A stretch of 38,950 nucleotides of DNA from a virus, in IMG/VR virus record IMGVR_UViG_3300017951_000004, positions 1-38,950 of that record. The stretch is one strand, 5' to 3'. The translations under genes and the position numbers were made by a program. Within the stretch, counting starts at the first letter, position 1; every line of letters begins with the position of its first letter. Under the pieces are notes generated by a model, which was not told the origin of the DNA, ran no database searches, and was given only the letters and a program-made list of their open reading frames with translations. This document shows positions 16,249 to 25,004 of the stretch, in pieces.

Positions 16249-18255
16249 ATGGCTTGGACTGATATGTTTGGTGGAGTGACGGCGGCTAATCCTTACGCTG
16301 ACTATTTAACGCCGGAGCAACAAACGGCGTTGCGTAATCAAGCCATGATGGACGCCGGTCTCAGTATGTTGATGAACTCGCAAGGCACTCCCGGGCAGCC
16401 GATGCCCAGCTTTGCAAAAGTTTTAGGGGGCGGTTTGCTTGGCGCTAATCAAGGTTTTCGACAGGGCTCTAAAGACCTGTACGACATGGCGATCAACAAA
16501 CGAAACTACGATATGCAAAAGCAGTTGTTCGACATTAAAATGATGGAAGCGAAACGACAAGCAGACGCTATGAAAGTGCTGCGGGACTCGTTTGGCTTAA
16601 ACACATCATCATCCCCGAGCGCAACATACAACCCACCTGTCGACCCTAACTCGTTTAAGTTTGGAATGCAGGGCACGGGGCCAAAAGTAATTCCAAGAGA
16701 AGAAATTCAATTAAACGAAGACGGCACAGAAACAGTGATAGGCGGGCCTGTTGCGCAACCAGCAGCAGCACCAACAACAACTGACGTTTTAGCAAACTTA
16801 GACCCACGGACAAAAGCGCTGATTGCCGCAATGAAACCAGACAAAGCGCTTGAGACACTCACTTCGTTAATGACAAAAGAGCGCGGCGCACCTTTGAGCC
16901 GTGATCAAATTATTGCGTTGGGTCTTGATCCTAACAAAGAATACACCCGCGATCAGTACGGCGGTGTTCAATCGCTTGGCGCTAGAGTTGAGACAAAACG
17001 AACATTAAGCGCTGAAGAGGCAAGTAAGCAAACAGGTATACCTGATTTGCCAAAAAACGCGACGTACACATACTCGCCGCGTTCAGGTCTTAACATTGCG
17101 TTTGAAAATCAAGACTTAGGCGAGCCGCAAGTTGTCGAAGTTAATGGTAAAAAAGTTTATGCGGTATTTGATCGCAAAAACGGTCGATGGTTAGACATCA
17201 AAAACGAATTCTCACCCGTAGAAGAATACGGCGATGCAGTTAAAGGTGTAGATCGACGTGGGAACTTAATTTTTGGCCGACTAAGAAAATCGGACAATCA
17301 ATTTGTTGGCCCAAACAACGAAGTCATTAAGGACTTCAAACCATTTAGAGAGCCCGGAAATTATGTAGAAGGCGTAGACCTTAATGGCCAGCGAGTGTTT
17401 GCAATGATTGACGCAGACGGCGCTCCTAGAGACCCAAACACGGGCGCTATGATTTATGGTTTTAGGCCATCGCCTGAAATTAGCAGCCCGTTTACTACAG
17501 CTGGCGCGGATGGCAATCAGTTAAGTGTACTTAAAAACGGAAAAGTTGAAACTATCGGCGCGGCTCCTTTAAACGTAAATCAAGCAATTGAGTCGTTTGT
17601 GCAGCTGCGAGGAAGACAGCCAAGTTTAGACAATCCACAAGACGTTGCAGACCTAAAAGCTCTTGGTACATTGGGCAGCTCTTCGACAAACGTTAACGTT
17701 GTTAATGAAGCAGCAGGCAAAGGCGCAGAGGAATACTTTAAGCAAATGGGTAAAGACTTACCCGGCTTAGAGGCTCAAGCGATAACGGCGCAGAGAACAA
17801 ATCAGGCGCTGCAGGATATGCTCGAGCTCAACAAAAACAAAACGTTTACCGGAACAATGGCGCAAGGCCAAATTGGTGCTGCTCAATTTCTTAACGGGCT
17901 GGGTGTTCCAGTTGCTGAAGAGACGTTGGCTAACACCAGAGAGTTTCAGGCCGCGTCAAACATTCTCGTGCTCGACTTTATGGGAGCTATGGGCGGCGCT
18001 CGAGGATTCTCTAAAGAGGAAAGCGAAATCTTGTATGACGCATTTCCAAAAATTATCGACAATCCAAAGGCAAGAGTACGCATCGCAAATATGCTGATCA
18101 GACGTAACAACCGCATCATTGAAGAATACAAACGCGTGCGAGAAAACTTTGGCAAAAAGATTGGAGTGGAAAACTTAACCGACGTTTTAGTTGAACCAAC
18201 AGACGTCAACCAGTTTACCGATTTCAGAATTAAGCGTGTGAGAGACAAAGAATAA
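16249..18255 (+). CDS. Large internal virion protein (ejection apparatus), family unknown
   Basis: This 668-residue protein has an N-terminal Met/Gln-rich helical part (NPYADYLTPEQQTALRNQ, then GGGLLGANQGFRQGSKDLYD). The middle region, about residues 240-450, has repeated beta blocks: V.G...Y.....NGR......N units such as VEVNGKKVYAVFDRKNGRW and GVDLNGQRVFAMIDADGAP. A helical C-terminal domain follows (KAKGAEEYFKQMGKDLPG-like, AMGGARGFSKEESEILYD). It lies with two other giant proteins of similar size, as the three ejection proteins do in many podoviruses. No lytic transglycosylase motif was seen. Confidence 0.7.
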   Translation: MAWTDMFGGVTAANPYADYLTPEQQTALRNQAMMDAGLSMLMNSQGTPGQPMPSFAKVLGGGLLGANQGFRQGSKDLYDMAINKRNYDMQKQLFDIKMMEAKRQADAMKVLRDSFGLNTSSSPSATYNPPVDPNSFKFGMQGTGPKVIPREEIQLNEDGTETVIGGPVAQPAAAPTTTDVLANLDPRTKALIAAMKPDKALETLTSLMTKERGAPLSRDQIIALGLDPNKEYTRDQYGGVQSLGARVETKRTLSAEEASKQTGIPDLPKNATYTYSPRSGLNIAFENQDLGEPQVVEVNGKKVYAVFDRKNGRWLDIKNEFSPVEEYGDAVKGVDRRGNLIFGRLRKSDNQFVGPNNEVIKDFKPFREPGNYVEGVDLNGQRVFAMIDADGAPRDPNTGAMIYGFRPSPEISSPFTTAGADGNQLSVLKNGKVETIGAAPLNVNQAIESFVQLRGRQPSLDNPQDVADLKALGTLGSSSTNVNVVNEAAGKGAEEYFKQMGKDLPGLEAQAITAQRTNQALQDMLELNKNKTFTGTMAQGQIGAAQFLNGLGVPVAEETLANTREFQAASNILVLDFMGAMGGARGFSKEESEILYDAFPKIIDNPKARVRIANMLIRRNNRIIEEYKRVRENFGKKIGVENLTDVLVEPTDVNQFTDFRIKRVRDKE

Positions 18256-18264
18256 GGAAGCCAC

Positions 18265-20307
18265 ATGGCACAAAAAATGCAAATTTTTACGGTCGAAGGC
18301 CCGGACAATCAAATCTATGAGATTGAAGCTCCGGCTGGTACTTCCGAAGAATTAATTCTTCAATACGCGTCTAGGTTTTTTGCTAACGCGCCTGTCGCGG
18401 AAGAAGAAAGATCGTTTGTTGACACAGCAAAGCACTACGCCGGTCTAGGTGGTAGAACAATAACGCAGGCCGCGCCTAGTGCAATTCTTGGAATTCCGGC
18501 TCTAGTAACTGATGCCTACGGCAGTCTTGTTAATTTGCAAAACACAGCGCTAAATAAGTTTGGCGAGCTAACCGGGTTATACGATCCAGATTTTCCAATT
18601 CGTGATCCGTTCAAGACAACAAAGGCTGTCGCACAATCGGGCAAAGACTTAGCCGACGTGATCGGTTTTCCTACGCCTGAAACAGAAACTGAAGCAAAAG
18701 CTGTTCAGTACGGCACAGACATCGGCAGCGCTTTAGGCGCAGCTGGTGCGTCAAAAATGTTGGCCAAACAAATTGCTAAAGGTGGTACCGGCGCAGCTGT
18801 ACCAATCGCAGACATAAAGACTGCTGAAGGTGCGAGACAGGCAATTAAAAACGTGCCGGGGTTGTTGGCCGAATACCCAATACAACAAGCAGTTGGCGCG
18901 GGCAGTGCGACGTACGCCGCAAACGTGCTCGCGGATAATCCCGAGCTAGTAGAAACGCTAGGCCCGGAAGGCGCTGCGCTTGCGGTCATGGGCGCAGGTA
19001 TCATAGGCCCGTCTGGAACAAACCTTGTTGCTAATGTTGGCAGTAAAGCAAAAAGCGCGGTAAAGCCGTTCAGCGAAGCTGGGCAGCGAGCTATATCAGG
19101 TAAGATTTTGAGCAGTATGACAACAGATCAAGGCCGAGCGCTAAACAACTTAGCCGACACAACTGAAATACTACGCGGCTCGAGAATGACAACAGGCGAA
19201 GTTGCTGGAGACCCCGGATTGGCAGGAGCTCAAGAGCCGATATTTAAAGGACTTGATACGCGTAATCTTGCAGGGCAGAGAGCGAGCGAGCGTAATGCAA
19301 TTAGAATGCGCGAGATTGAACGTTTGTCTGGAGGTGAAAAAGGCCCGGACTATGCTCGAGCAAAACGAGACCGTTTAACTGCGCCGATTAGAGAAGAAGC
19401 GTTTGCAGCCTCAGACATTGACCCGCAAATGCTTAACAGGTCAACGACGTTAGTCGTCAATTCTACAATTGACCGAATTTTATCAGGCCCAAAAGGGTCA
19501 AGGTCAGATGTTCAAGAGGCACTGAATTGGGCTAAAAATCGTACAGCGCAACAGATCGATTCAGCCGAACGTTTGTACTCAATTCGTAAAGATTTACGAG
19601 ACGCATCGCTTGGCAAATACAATCAAGACAAGCCGTCTTTAAAACTAGCAAAAGGTGAGCTCGAGGAAGTCATTCGAGCGATCGACGACGTCATTGATGC
19701 AGCCGCACCCGGGTACAAAACGTATCTAAACAAATACGCAAATATGTCTCAGCCAATTGACCAAATGGAGATCATGCAGCATTTGCGTAAGGCGTCTGAA
19801 TCTGCAGCCGTAGACGTAACACGATCAGGGGGAGCTGCGTCTCAGTTCCCGGTACTAATGGCGGGTAAGTTAAAGACAGCTCTGAACTCCAAAATGATGG
19901 AGAAAGAAGGCGTCAAGTTAAGCGCGCCACAACAGAAAATGGTCGACAAAATATTTTCTGATTTGCGCAGCGAAATGTCAGTTACCGGCGGCAGCCGAAT
20001 GACAAGACGGCCGGGTTCAGACACGTTTAAAAATATGACTACGGCTAACGTTATCGGCAACATTATCGGTGACTATTTAGGTTCGTCGTCAGTTGGCAAA
20101 ACGATTAGCGCGCCAATGAATTGGATATACGCAATACCTGAAAACAAAGTTGCCGACATATTAGTTGAGGCGATGCTTGATCCTAAGTTAGCGCGTCAGC
20201 TGATGATGGAAGGTAACACTGTAAATGTTCAAAAGATAAGTGAAGCGATTAAGAACAAAGCACTTGCTCAAGGTATCATTACGAACGCGGACTTAATTCC
20301 AAAGTAA
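18265..20307 (+). CDS. Large internal virion protein with membrane-active segments
   Basis: This 680-residue protein starts FTVEGPDNQIYEIEAPAGTS, followed by EELILQYASRFF. That short domain commonly opens internal virion proteins of environmental podoviruses. Residues about 150-270 are Ala/Gly-rich and hydrophobic (DIGSALGAAGASKMLAKQI, EGAALAVMGAGIIGPSG) and may insert in the envelope during ejection. The rest is helical and charged. It is one of three consecutive giant late genes, with an AAGGAAG ribosome site. A catalytic role is not apparent. Confidence 0.72.
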   Translation: MAQKMQIFTVEGPDNQIYEIEAPAGTSEELILQYASRFFANAPVAEEERSFVDTAKHYAGLGGRTITQAAPSAILGIPALVTDAYGSLVNLQNTALNKFGELTGLYDPDFPIRDPFKTTKAVAQSGKDLADVIGFPTPETETEAKAVQYGTDIGSALGAAGASKMLAKQIAKGGTGAAVPIADIKTAEGARQAIKNVPGLLAEYPIQQAVGAGSATYAANVLADNPELVETLGPEGAALAVMGAGIIGPSGTNLVANVGSKAKSAVKPFSEAGQRAISGKILSSMTTDQGRALNNLADTTEILRGSRMTTGEVAGDPGLAGAQEPIFKGLDTRNLAGQRASERNAIRMREIERLSGGEKGPDYARAKRDRLTAPIREEAFAASDIDPQMLNRSTTLVVNSTIDRILSGPKGSRSDVQEALNWAKNRTAQQIDSAERLYSIRKDLRDASLGKYNQDKPSLKLAKGELEEVIRAIDDVIDAAAPGYKTYLNKYANMSQPIDQMEIMQHLRKASESAAVDVTRSGGAASQFPVLMAGKLKTALNSKMMEKEGVKLSAPQQKMVDKIFSDLRSEMSVTGGSRMTRRPGSDTFKNMTTANVIGNIIGDYLGSSSVGKTISAPMNWIYAIPENKVADILVEAMLDPKLARQLMMEGNTVNVQKISEAIKNKALAQGIITNADLIPK

Positions 20308-20316
20308 GGACTAAAC

Positions 20317-22764
20317 GTGGCAAATATTTTAGATCGATACCCAAACGTACTCGACCGGATTCAGTTTTTACTTAACGACGAAGCAGAGCTGAAACCAATA
20401 CCTCGAGGGCCGATAACCGGTCTTATATCTGAGGGCTATGAAAATCTTGCAGACGCACTAAGCGAAATTCCATCGCCGTCTTCAATGCTAGACAGATTTA
20501 CAAACAGCGGGATAGACGTTGGCGCTGCAGCTGTTGGCGCGACACCGTCTTACATTGAACCAGACAACAGCACTATCGACCTTGGCAGCGGGTACAGAAA
20601 CGCCGCAGCCGGTTTTGAAAATTTATCTTACGGAATGCGCCCGACCGAAAAACAAATAGACGATATGCTGTTATCAACAGCTGACGTCTTAGGTGTTGGA
20701 TCGTTGGGTGTAGGGCCATTGAGACGTTTTGCAGGAGCCGCTTTACCAAAAGCAGCAGAAATGTTTGAGGACGCATCCCGTAATGTAGGTTTACTTTTAG
20801 ACGTTGCGCCCAAAGGGCCGCGTAAAGCAGTGGGTAACATATTTGACGAAGTTGACGAATACGACGTTGCTAAAAAGATTGCAGAGCGAGGGGGTCACTT
20901 AAAGCGTGACGCGTCCGGGCAATATGTTGGCGCTCCTCGAGACGTAGACAGCCCACAATCTTTGGGAAGAATGCGCGCAAATGTCGATAGGAAAGTAGAA
21001 GAGGGTTCGTACAACGCAGACTGGTACGACCGAGCTCGTGACGCATATAAAGACGTAACCGGATACGACCCCGCAACTCAAGGATACGGATTGGCATCAG
21101 ACGAAGCACGTCAGGCGTCGTTGTTTTCTAGAGGCGGCGCTGCGTACTCACCGCAAGCATCACCAGCTGCAGAAACAAATGCGTTTTTAAAACAATACAA
21201 CAACAAAGTTTTGTTAGGCGAAGACGTTGCGCCTCGAACTGGAGCGCAAGCTAAAAATGTCGACGAGGCATTTAAGTTCAATGCGGAAACAGGCCGGTAC
21301 GAGTTTGACCCAATGAAAGTTACGCTGGGTAAGAAAACAGGCCCGTACTCAGACGCTAAAGACCCGACAATTGCTGACGAAGATTTGTACAAGACAGCAA
21401 ACGACATTTGGCATGGTCGAGTGTTTGGCTATAAAGACCCGGACGGCAGCGCATTTAGTCGAGGATTCACACCTCAAGAACACGGCTTCTTGACTGGTGA
21501 AAATGTATTAGCATCTGAGCGCGCGACATCGAAAGGCGTTCCGGTCGGCCAATACGGAGACAGTTTAGAGTGGACACCGAGGCGTGCCCAAGCCGCAACA
21601 TGGGGCGCGGAGCGATTTGCTCAAGCTAGAGCAGACAATCTTGCAGCCATAAAAAAAGCAGAGAAAGATTTTGCTAAATGGCAAAAGGCCGACAAAAAGA
21701 CACGCGGCCCTAAACCAAAAATTCCTGCATACATTAGCGACGATGAGTTGAGGGCATACGCGTCTGGCGGTATCGACGATGTCATGCCGAGACATAGCGC
21801 AAACGAAACATACGAATATGTTACGGGCCAAAACGTAGGACATTTGAGCGGCCTTAACGCAGCTGACGACGCTACTCGAGCAAACTACTCAACGTCGATG
21901 TCTAATATTTACGGCAACCGCGACCCGTACTACAGCAGTTTGCAAATGTACCAAAAGCCGCAACTTGATACGGTCGGCGAGTATATGAACAGCGCGGGTG
22001 TGGTAGAAGTTAATCCCGGCAGAACAGCACGTCCGTTAGTTGAGCTCGACAATGCGCCAACTGGTGGCCCTCAGCTGGGTGCGGCGTCTCGTGAGGCACT
22101 CGACGACGTAGCGTTTACGCGTAGTGTCGTAAATGCGCAGGAGGCTGGAGCGTGGAACAAATTTACCCCGGCTAACAAGTCGGCGAAAACGTCTGAGAAA
22201 ACAGGTTCTAGAATTACTGGTGACGCTGACGAGTTGAGCTCGATAAAGAGCGTACTCGAGGAAAACGGACTAGACGTAATTAACGTTGGGGATGCGTTAC
22301 ACGTTGGTAATTTTGCTGGCGACCTAGACGGCAAGACGATTCAAAAGTTGGTTACCGAAAGCGTTTCAAAGTCTGGCGCAAAAGTTAGAGCGCAGCCCGG
22401 TCGATTTGAATCTGGGTATCAGGAAGTGCCGTGGGGCGCTGAGGGCTCAGGACAGGTTACTGAGGAGCTCGCAAAACGCATTGATCAATCTGAGGTGCAG
22501 AACTTTGGTCAGCGTTTAGATACGGGCGATTTGCCAAACATATTAAGCGAGCAAAACAAAATCGACCAAGCGTTCAGCGAAGCTAACAATATGCCGTTAA
22601 GACAAGACTTGCTAAAACTTCGAGGACTCTTGGCCGATCCTAATGTTGGCTTTAGAGGTATCTCGGACTACATCAAGAAGTACGGTTCGCGCGGGTTACC
22701 GGCTTTCGTAACCGTACCGCAGCTGGACGGCCTTCTCGAACCGTCTTCACGGCGCGAGCGGTAA
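20317..22764 (+). CDS. Large virion-region protein, function unknown
   Basis: This 815-residue protein, the largest in the genome, is translated from GTG. It opens ILDRYPNVLDRIQFLLNDEA, followed by a short Ala/Gly-hydrophobic part (about residues 65-150). The bulk is long, soluble, mixed alpha/beta sequence with a basic K/P-rich stretch near residue 455 (KADKKTRGPKPKIPAYI). This fits an internal virion protein delivered with DNA, possibly carrying an effector domain I cannot name. It is the last late gene. Its 3' end overlaps a minus-strand gene by 92 bases. Confidence 0.7.
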   Translation: MANILDRYPNVLDRIQFLLNDEAELKPIPRGPITGLISEGYENLADALSEIPSPSSMLDRFTNSGIDVGAAAVGATPSYIEPDNSTIDLGSGYRNAAAGFENLSYGMRPTEKQIDDMLLSTADVLGVGSLGVGPLRRFAGAALPKAAEMFEDASRNVGLLLDVAPKGPRKAVGNIFDEVDEYDVAKKIAERGGHLKRDASGQYVGAPRDVDSPQSLGRMRANVDRKVEEGSYNADWYDRARDAYKDVTGYDPATQGYGLASDEARQASLFSRGGAAYSPQASPAAETNAFLKQYNNKVLLGEDVAPRTGAQAKNVDEAFKFNAETGRYEFDPMKVTLGKKTGPYSDAKDPTIADEDLYKTANDIWHGRVFGYKDPDGSAFSRGFTPQEHGFLTGENVLASERATSKGVPVGQYGDSLEWTPRRAQAATWGAERFAQARADNLAAIKKAEKDFAKWQKADKKTRGPKPKIPAYISDDELRAYASGGIDDVMPRHSANETYEYVTGQNVGHLSGLNAADDATRANYSTSMSNIYGNRDPYYSSLQMYQKPQLDTVGEYMNSAGVVEVNPGRTARPLVELDNAPTGGPQLGAASREALDDVAFTRSVVNAQEAGAWNKFTPANKSAKTSEKTGSRITGDADELSSIKSVLEENGLDVINVGDALHVGNFAGDLDGKTIQKLVTESVSKSGAKVRAQPGRFESGYQEVPWGAEGSGQVTEELAKRIDQSEVQNFGQRLDTGDLPNILSEQNKIDQAFSEANNMPLRQDLLKLRGLLADPNVGFRGISDYIKKYGSRGLPAFVTVPQLDGLLEPSSRRER

Positions 22765-22867
22765 TCCCGGGTTCGGGGTTATCGCGCTGCTCGCGGTCGT
22801 AAGACGCCATCTCATATTTGTCTAAGTAGTCGTACACAATACCGTTGCCTACTTTTTTGTAAGGCAT
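22673..22867 (-). CDS. 64-residue basic protein, second gene of a minus-strand pair
   Basis: Its ATG at 22867 is preceded by an AGGGG ribosome site five bases upstream and starts seven bases after the stop of the upstream minus-strand gene, so the two are likely one operon. The product (GNGIVYDYLDKYEMASYDRE, then a proline/arginine-rich tail) is soluble with a basic C-terminus; no family is recognised. It overlaps the end of the giant late gene on the opposite strand, so antisense effects are possible. A longer reading to 22939 is unlikely because it would run through the first gene. Confidence 0.55.
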   Translation of the reverse strand: MPYKKVGNGIVYDYLDKYEMASYDREQRDNPEPGITARAVKTVREGRPAAVRLRKPVTRANRTS

Positions 22868-22874
22868 ATAACCC

Positions 22875-23042
22875 CTATACGATTTCGAGTAAAAGTAAAG
22901 TAAACACAATACCGGCTGCAAACGTCGAAACATACCCAACTAGTTTGTCGCCAAAGTTTTGTTCGTCAAATTGAATAGGACAGCCAAACGCTTCTTTGGC
23001 CGATCTTGGTGTCAGTACATTAATTTGGTTATTGTTTTTCAT
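22875..23042 (-). CDS. 55-residue membrane protein, first gene of a minus-strand pair
   Basis: The ATG at 23042 has a strong ribosome site (AGAGGAAAT). The product has a polar N-terminus (LTPRSAKEAFGCPIQFDEQ) and one C-terminal membrane helix (about residues 35-55, VGYVSTFAAGIVFTLLLLEI). It is transcribed against the late operon and lies beside attP, where lysogeny or superinfection genes often sit. A prophage-expressed membrane protein, for example in exclusion, is a guess. The predicted promoter is at 23076-23105. Confidence 0.6.
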   Translation of the reverse strand: MKNNNQINVLTPRSAKEAFGCPIQFDEQNFGDKLVGYVSTFAAGIVFTLLLLEIV

Positions 23043-23075
23043 ATTTCCTCTGTTTTATGTGTTGTTCGAGGTTAA

Positions 23076-23105
23076 ATATTAGTCCAAAAAAACGCTAACC
23101 CGCAA
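23076..23105 (-). promoter_or_regulatory. Candidate sigma-70 promoter for the minus-strand pair
   Basis: On the minus strand, TTGCGG (23100-23105) and TAATAT (23076-23081) are 18 bases apart, 30-35 bases upstream of the ATG at 23042. Position and orientation fit the only two genes it could serve. Confidence 0.5.
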
Positions 23106-23109
23106 ATCT

Positions 23110-23139
23110 GAGGAGCTGATATAATCGCAATTACTCCTC
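23110..23139. other. Inverted repeat GAGGAG/CTCCTC around a plus-strand TATAAT
   Basis: Six-base arms at 23110-23115 and 23134-23139 flank an 18-base centre that contains a perfect TATAAT (23120-23125) on the plus strand, 29 bases before a terminator. It could be an operator over a promoter, or a short untranslated RNA start. No -35 is obvious. Confidence 0.35.
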
Positions 23140-23153
23140 TTCGTGTTGTTTTT

Positions 23154-23180
23154 CCCCAACAGTTAGTTGGGGATTTTTTT
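23154..23180 (+). terminator. Rho-independent terminator between late genes and attP
   Basis: A perfect stem CCCCAAC/GTTGGGG with a 5-base loop is followed by ATTTTTTT. In the plus direction it ends late transcription before the integrase region. The minus direction lacks a T run. Confidence 0.9.
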
Positions 23181-23231
23181 TGCCGACATTGCGCCGACAC
23201 ACGCAAAATTAAGCGCCAGATAGCGCCGACA
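23181..23231 (+). promoter_or_regulatory. attP: Left arm-type integrase sites of attP (three repeats)
   Basis: Three direct copies of (T/C)GCCGACA lie at 23181-23188, 23192-23199 and 23224-23231, all in one orientation. Spacings are 11 and 32 bases, near whole helical turns. Mirrored by three copies on the other side of the tRNA-like core. Interpreted as binding sites for the integrase N-terminal domain. Confidence 0.75.
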
Positions 23232-23256
23232 TATATCTCTTAAGTTACTGAAAAGG

Positions 23257-23307
<51 letters not shown>

Positions 23308-23410
23308 TTTTAATGTTCCCATGACATCCCACAATGGCCCTAAGTGTCTGTTTTGTCTTGACTAGGTGTTCCCTCGACGTCACGTTAAATCAGTAAACAT
23401 CCGGCTAATT

Positions 23411-23451
23411 TGCCGACACGCTGCCGACACGGGAAAGAGGAACTGCCGACA
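23411..23451 (+). promoter_or_regulatory. attP: Right arm-type integrase sites of attP (three repeats)
   Basis: TGCCGACA occurs at 23411-23418, 23422-23429 and 23444-23451, with spacings 11 and 22. The last copy ends on the A of the integrase start codon, so integrase bound there could repress its own translation or transcription. Confidence 0.75.
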
Positions 23452-24611
23452 TGAGCATTACGAAGGCAACCATTAAAAACGCTGAACCAACAGACAAAAA
23501 ATATTTTGTGTGGGATACAAAACTATCCGGGCTGGGCATTCGTGTTATGCCGTCTGGGGTTAAGTCTTGGGTGCTGTCATACCGCACTGAAAGTGGCGTG
23601 AAGCGGCTGCAAACGTTAGGACGAGCTGACATATACCACCCAGACCAAGCTCGCGATGTAGCGCTCAAAATTTTGTTAGAGGCAAAGTCAGGGAAAGACC
23701 CGGCGTCTATTGCCGTTTCGAGACGACACACACCAACGGTGTCTCAGTTGTGCGACCAGTTCGAGTCAGTTCATTTTCGTTTACTCAAACCCGGCACAGC
23801 CAAAAACTATCGAGCTCTTGTTAGGCGATGGATCAAACCGCGATTTGGTGATCGGTTAGTAACCAACATTATCCCGGCAGACATCCGTCAGTGGAAAAGC
23901 GACGCGACAAAACCTGTCACGTTTAATCACGCGCGAAACTTAATGGCACAAATGTTCGACTACGCAGAAGAAAATCATTGGATCGACAATAACCCTTTAA
24001 GAACGCGCAGCATAAAAAATTATGTCGTACGTCAGCGAAAACGTTATTTAACATCAAGCGAAGTGCCACGTCTTGCAGCTGCATTATCTGAGTATAGCGC
24101 TCAGTCCGATATACGGTTTAGGTTTGCATCACTTATATCGCTGTTACTTCTCACCGGCTGCAGACTAAACGAGCTGGCTCAAGCTAAAGTCGAGTGGATT
24201 GATTTTGAACAGCAGAAAATAAACTGGCCGGATACAAAAACCGGAGCGGATAGTTTGTACATACCCAACGCCGCGATAGAACTTATGCGCGAGTTGGTGC
24301 GAAGAGTACCCGGCAACCCATACCTCATCGCTGGCGCACGTTTAGGCCAACCGTTAGTCGGGGTGCGTAAAATGTGGCGCGAGGTATGCGTGATGGCAAA
24401 CATAGACAACTTACGCGTTCATGATTTGCGTAAGTCGTTTGCATCGATTGCGTTGGCTGAAGACATAGGGCTAGACGTCATCGCCGGGCTACTGCGTCAC
24501 AGCAACCCAGCAATAACAGCAGAGCGCTACGCTTTTCTCATTGAAGAGAAAAGAGCAACTGCTGCAGAAGCTGCGGCCAACGCTATTTCTAAACGATTGT
24601 CCGCGTCATAA
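23451..24611 (+). CDS. int: Tyrosine integrase
   Basis: This 386-residue site-specific recombinase inserts the phage into the tRNA-fMet gene. The N-terminal DUF4102-type arm-binding domain (about residues 1-90, WDTKLSGLGIRVMPSGVKSW) is followed by a SAM-like core-binding domain (about 100-200). The catalytic domain holds R238 (TGCRLNEL), K263 (TKTG), H324 and R327 (HDLRKS), H350 (LLRHSNP) and nucleophile Y360. All six catalytic residues are present, so the enzyme should be active. It starts 143 bases from the attP core, with the last arm site touching its ATG. It converges on and overlaps the Xis-like gene by 23 bases. Confidence 0.96.
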   Translation: MSITKATIKNAEPTDKKYFVWDTKLSGLGIRVMPSGVKSWVLSYRTESGVKRLQTLGRADIYHPDQARDVALKILLEAKSGKDPASIAVSRRHTPTVSQLCDQFESVHFRLLKPGTAKNYRALVRRWIKPRFGDRLVTNIIPADIRQWKSDATKPVTFNHARNLMAQMFDYAEENHWIDNNPLRTRSIKNYVVRQRKRYLTSSEVPRLAAALSEYSAQSDIRFRFASLISLLLLTGCRLNELAQAKVEWIDFEQQKINWPDTKTGADSLYIPNAAIELMRELVRRVPGNPYLIAGARLGQPLVGVRKMWREVCVMANIDNLRVHDLRKSFASIALAEDIGLDVIAGLLRHSNPAITAERYAFLIEEKRATAAEAAANAISKRLSAS

Positions 24612-24813
24612 TCGACGCGGTTTCAATGAAGGACGCGGACTCTTCGTAGGCTAGGACAGCCTCAATAGGATACAAAACGCGTCCACCTATTTTGACCCAA
24701 TCCGGGCCGATGTGTTTACTACGCCAGTTTGCAAGCGTCTTAGGTGATATTGCTCCCGCCCAGCGTTTGTGCAGCTGGTAGGGAGATAGGTAAGCCGGTT
24801 TACTATGGGGCAT
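24589..24813 (-). CDS. AlpA/Xis-like DNA-binding protein
   Basis: This 74-residue winged-helix or MerR-type protein contains YLSPYQLHKRWAGAISPKTL, followed by ANWRSKHIGPDWVKIGGRVLYP. This is the HTH_17/excisionase pattern, with the wing at KIGGRVLY. I chose ATG 24813 because a strong AGGAGGG site lies seven bases upstream; the longer frame to 24882 lacks one. It probably bends attP/attL DNA to direct excision and may also regulate transcription. It converges with the integrase gene and faces the Cro-like gene divergently. Confidence 0.82.
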   Translation of the reverse strand: MPHSKPAYLSPYQLHKRWAGAISPKTLANWRSKHIGPDWVKIGGRVLYPIEAVLAYEESASFIETASIMTRTIV

Positions 24814-24853
24814 GACCCCGCCCTCCTGTGTTCCTGTTATGTTCCATTCTCTA

Positions 24854-24882
24854 CTGATACGACTCAAAATTAAAAAAATCAA
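24854..24882 (-). promoter_or_regulatory. Candidate leftward promoter for the Xis-like gene
   Basis: On the minus strand, TTGATT (24877-24882) is followed after 17 bases by TATCAG (24854-24859), four of six matches in each. It is 41 bases from the ATG. Weak but correctly placed. Confidence 0.35.
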
Positions 24883-24908
24883 ATCCCGACCCTTCCCGTT
24901 TATTCCCG

Positions 24909-24928
24909 ATCGTTAATTATTAAACGAT
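24909..24928. promoter_or_regulatory. Palindromic operator candidate between divergent genes
   Basis: ATCGTT and AACGAT arms surround an 8-base AT-rich centre. The site lies between the candidate leftward and rightward promoters, the usual place for Cro/CI-type or Xis-type binding. Only one copy is evident. Confidence 0.5.
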
Positions 24929-24954
24929 TCCAATCACTTAAGCGCCCCGACCCG

Positions 24955-24982
24955 TTGTAATAAAATCCAATGCGTGTATGAT
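24955..24982 (+). promoter_or_regulatory. Candidate rightward early promoter
   Basis: TTGTAA (24955-24960) and TATGAT (24977-24982) are 16 bases apart. The start of transcription would fall near 24990, making ATG 25005 the first well-placed start of the regulator gene. It would drive the replication operon. Confidence 0.45.
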
Positions 24983-25004
24983 TGCGCAAATGGAAAGAAT
25001 AAAC

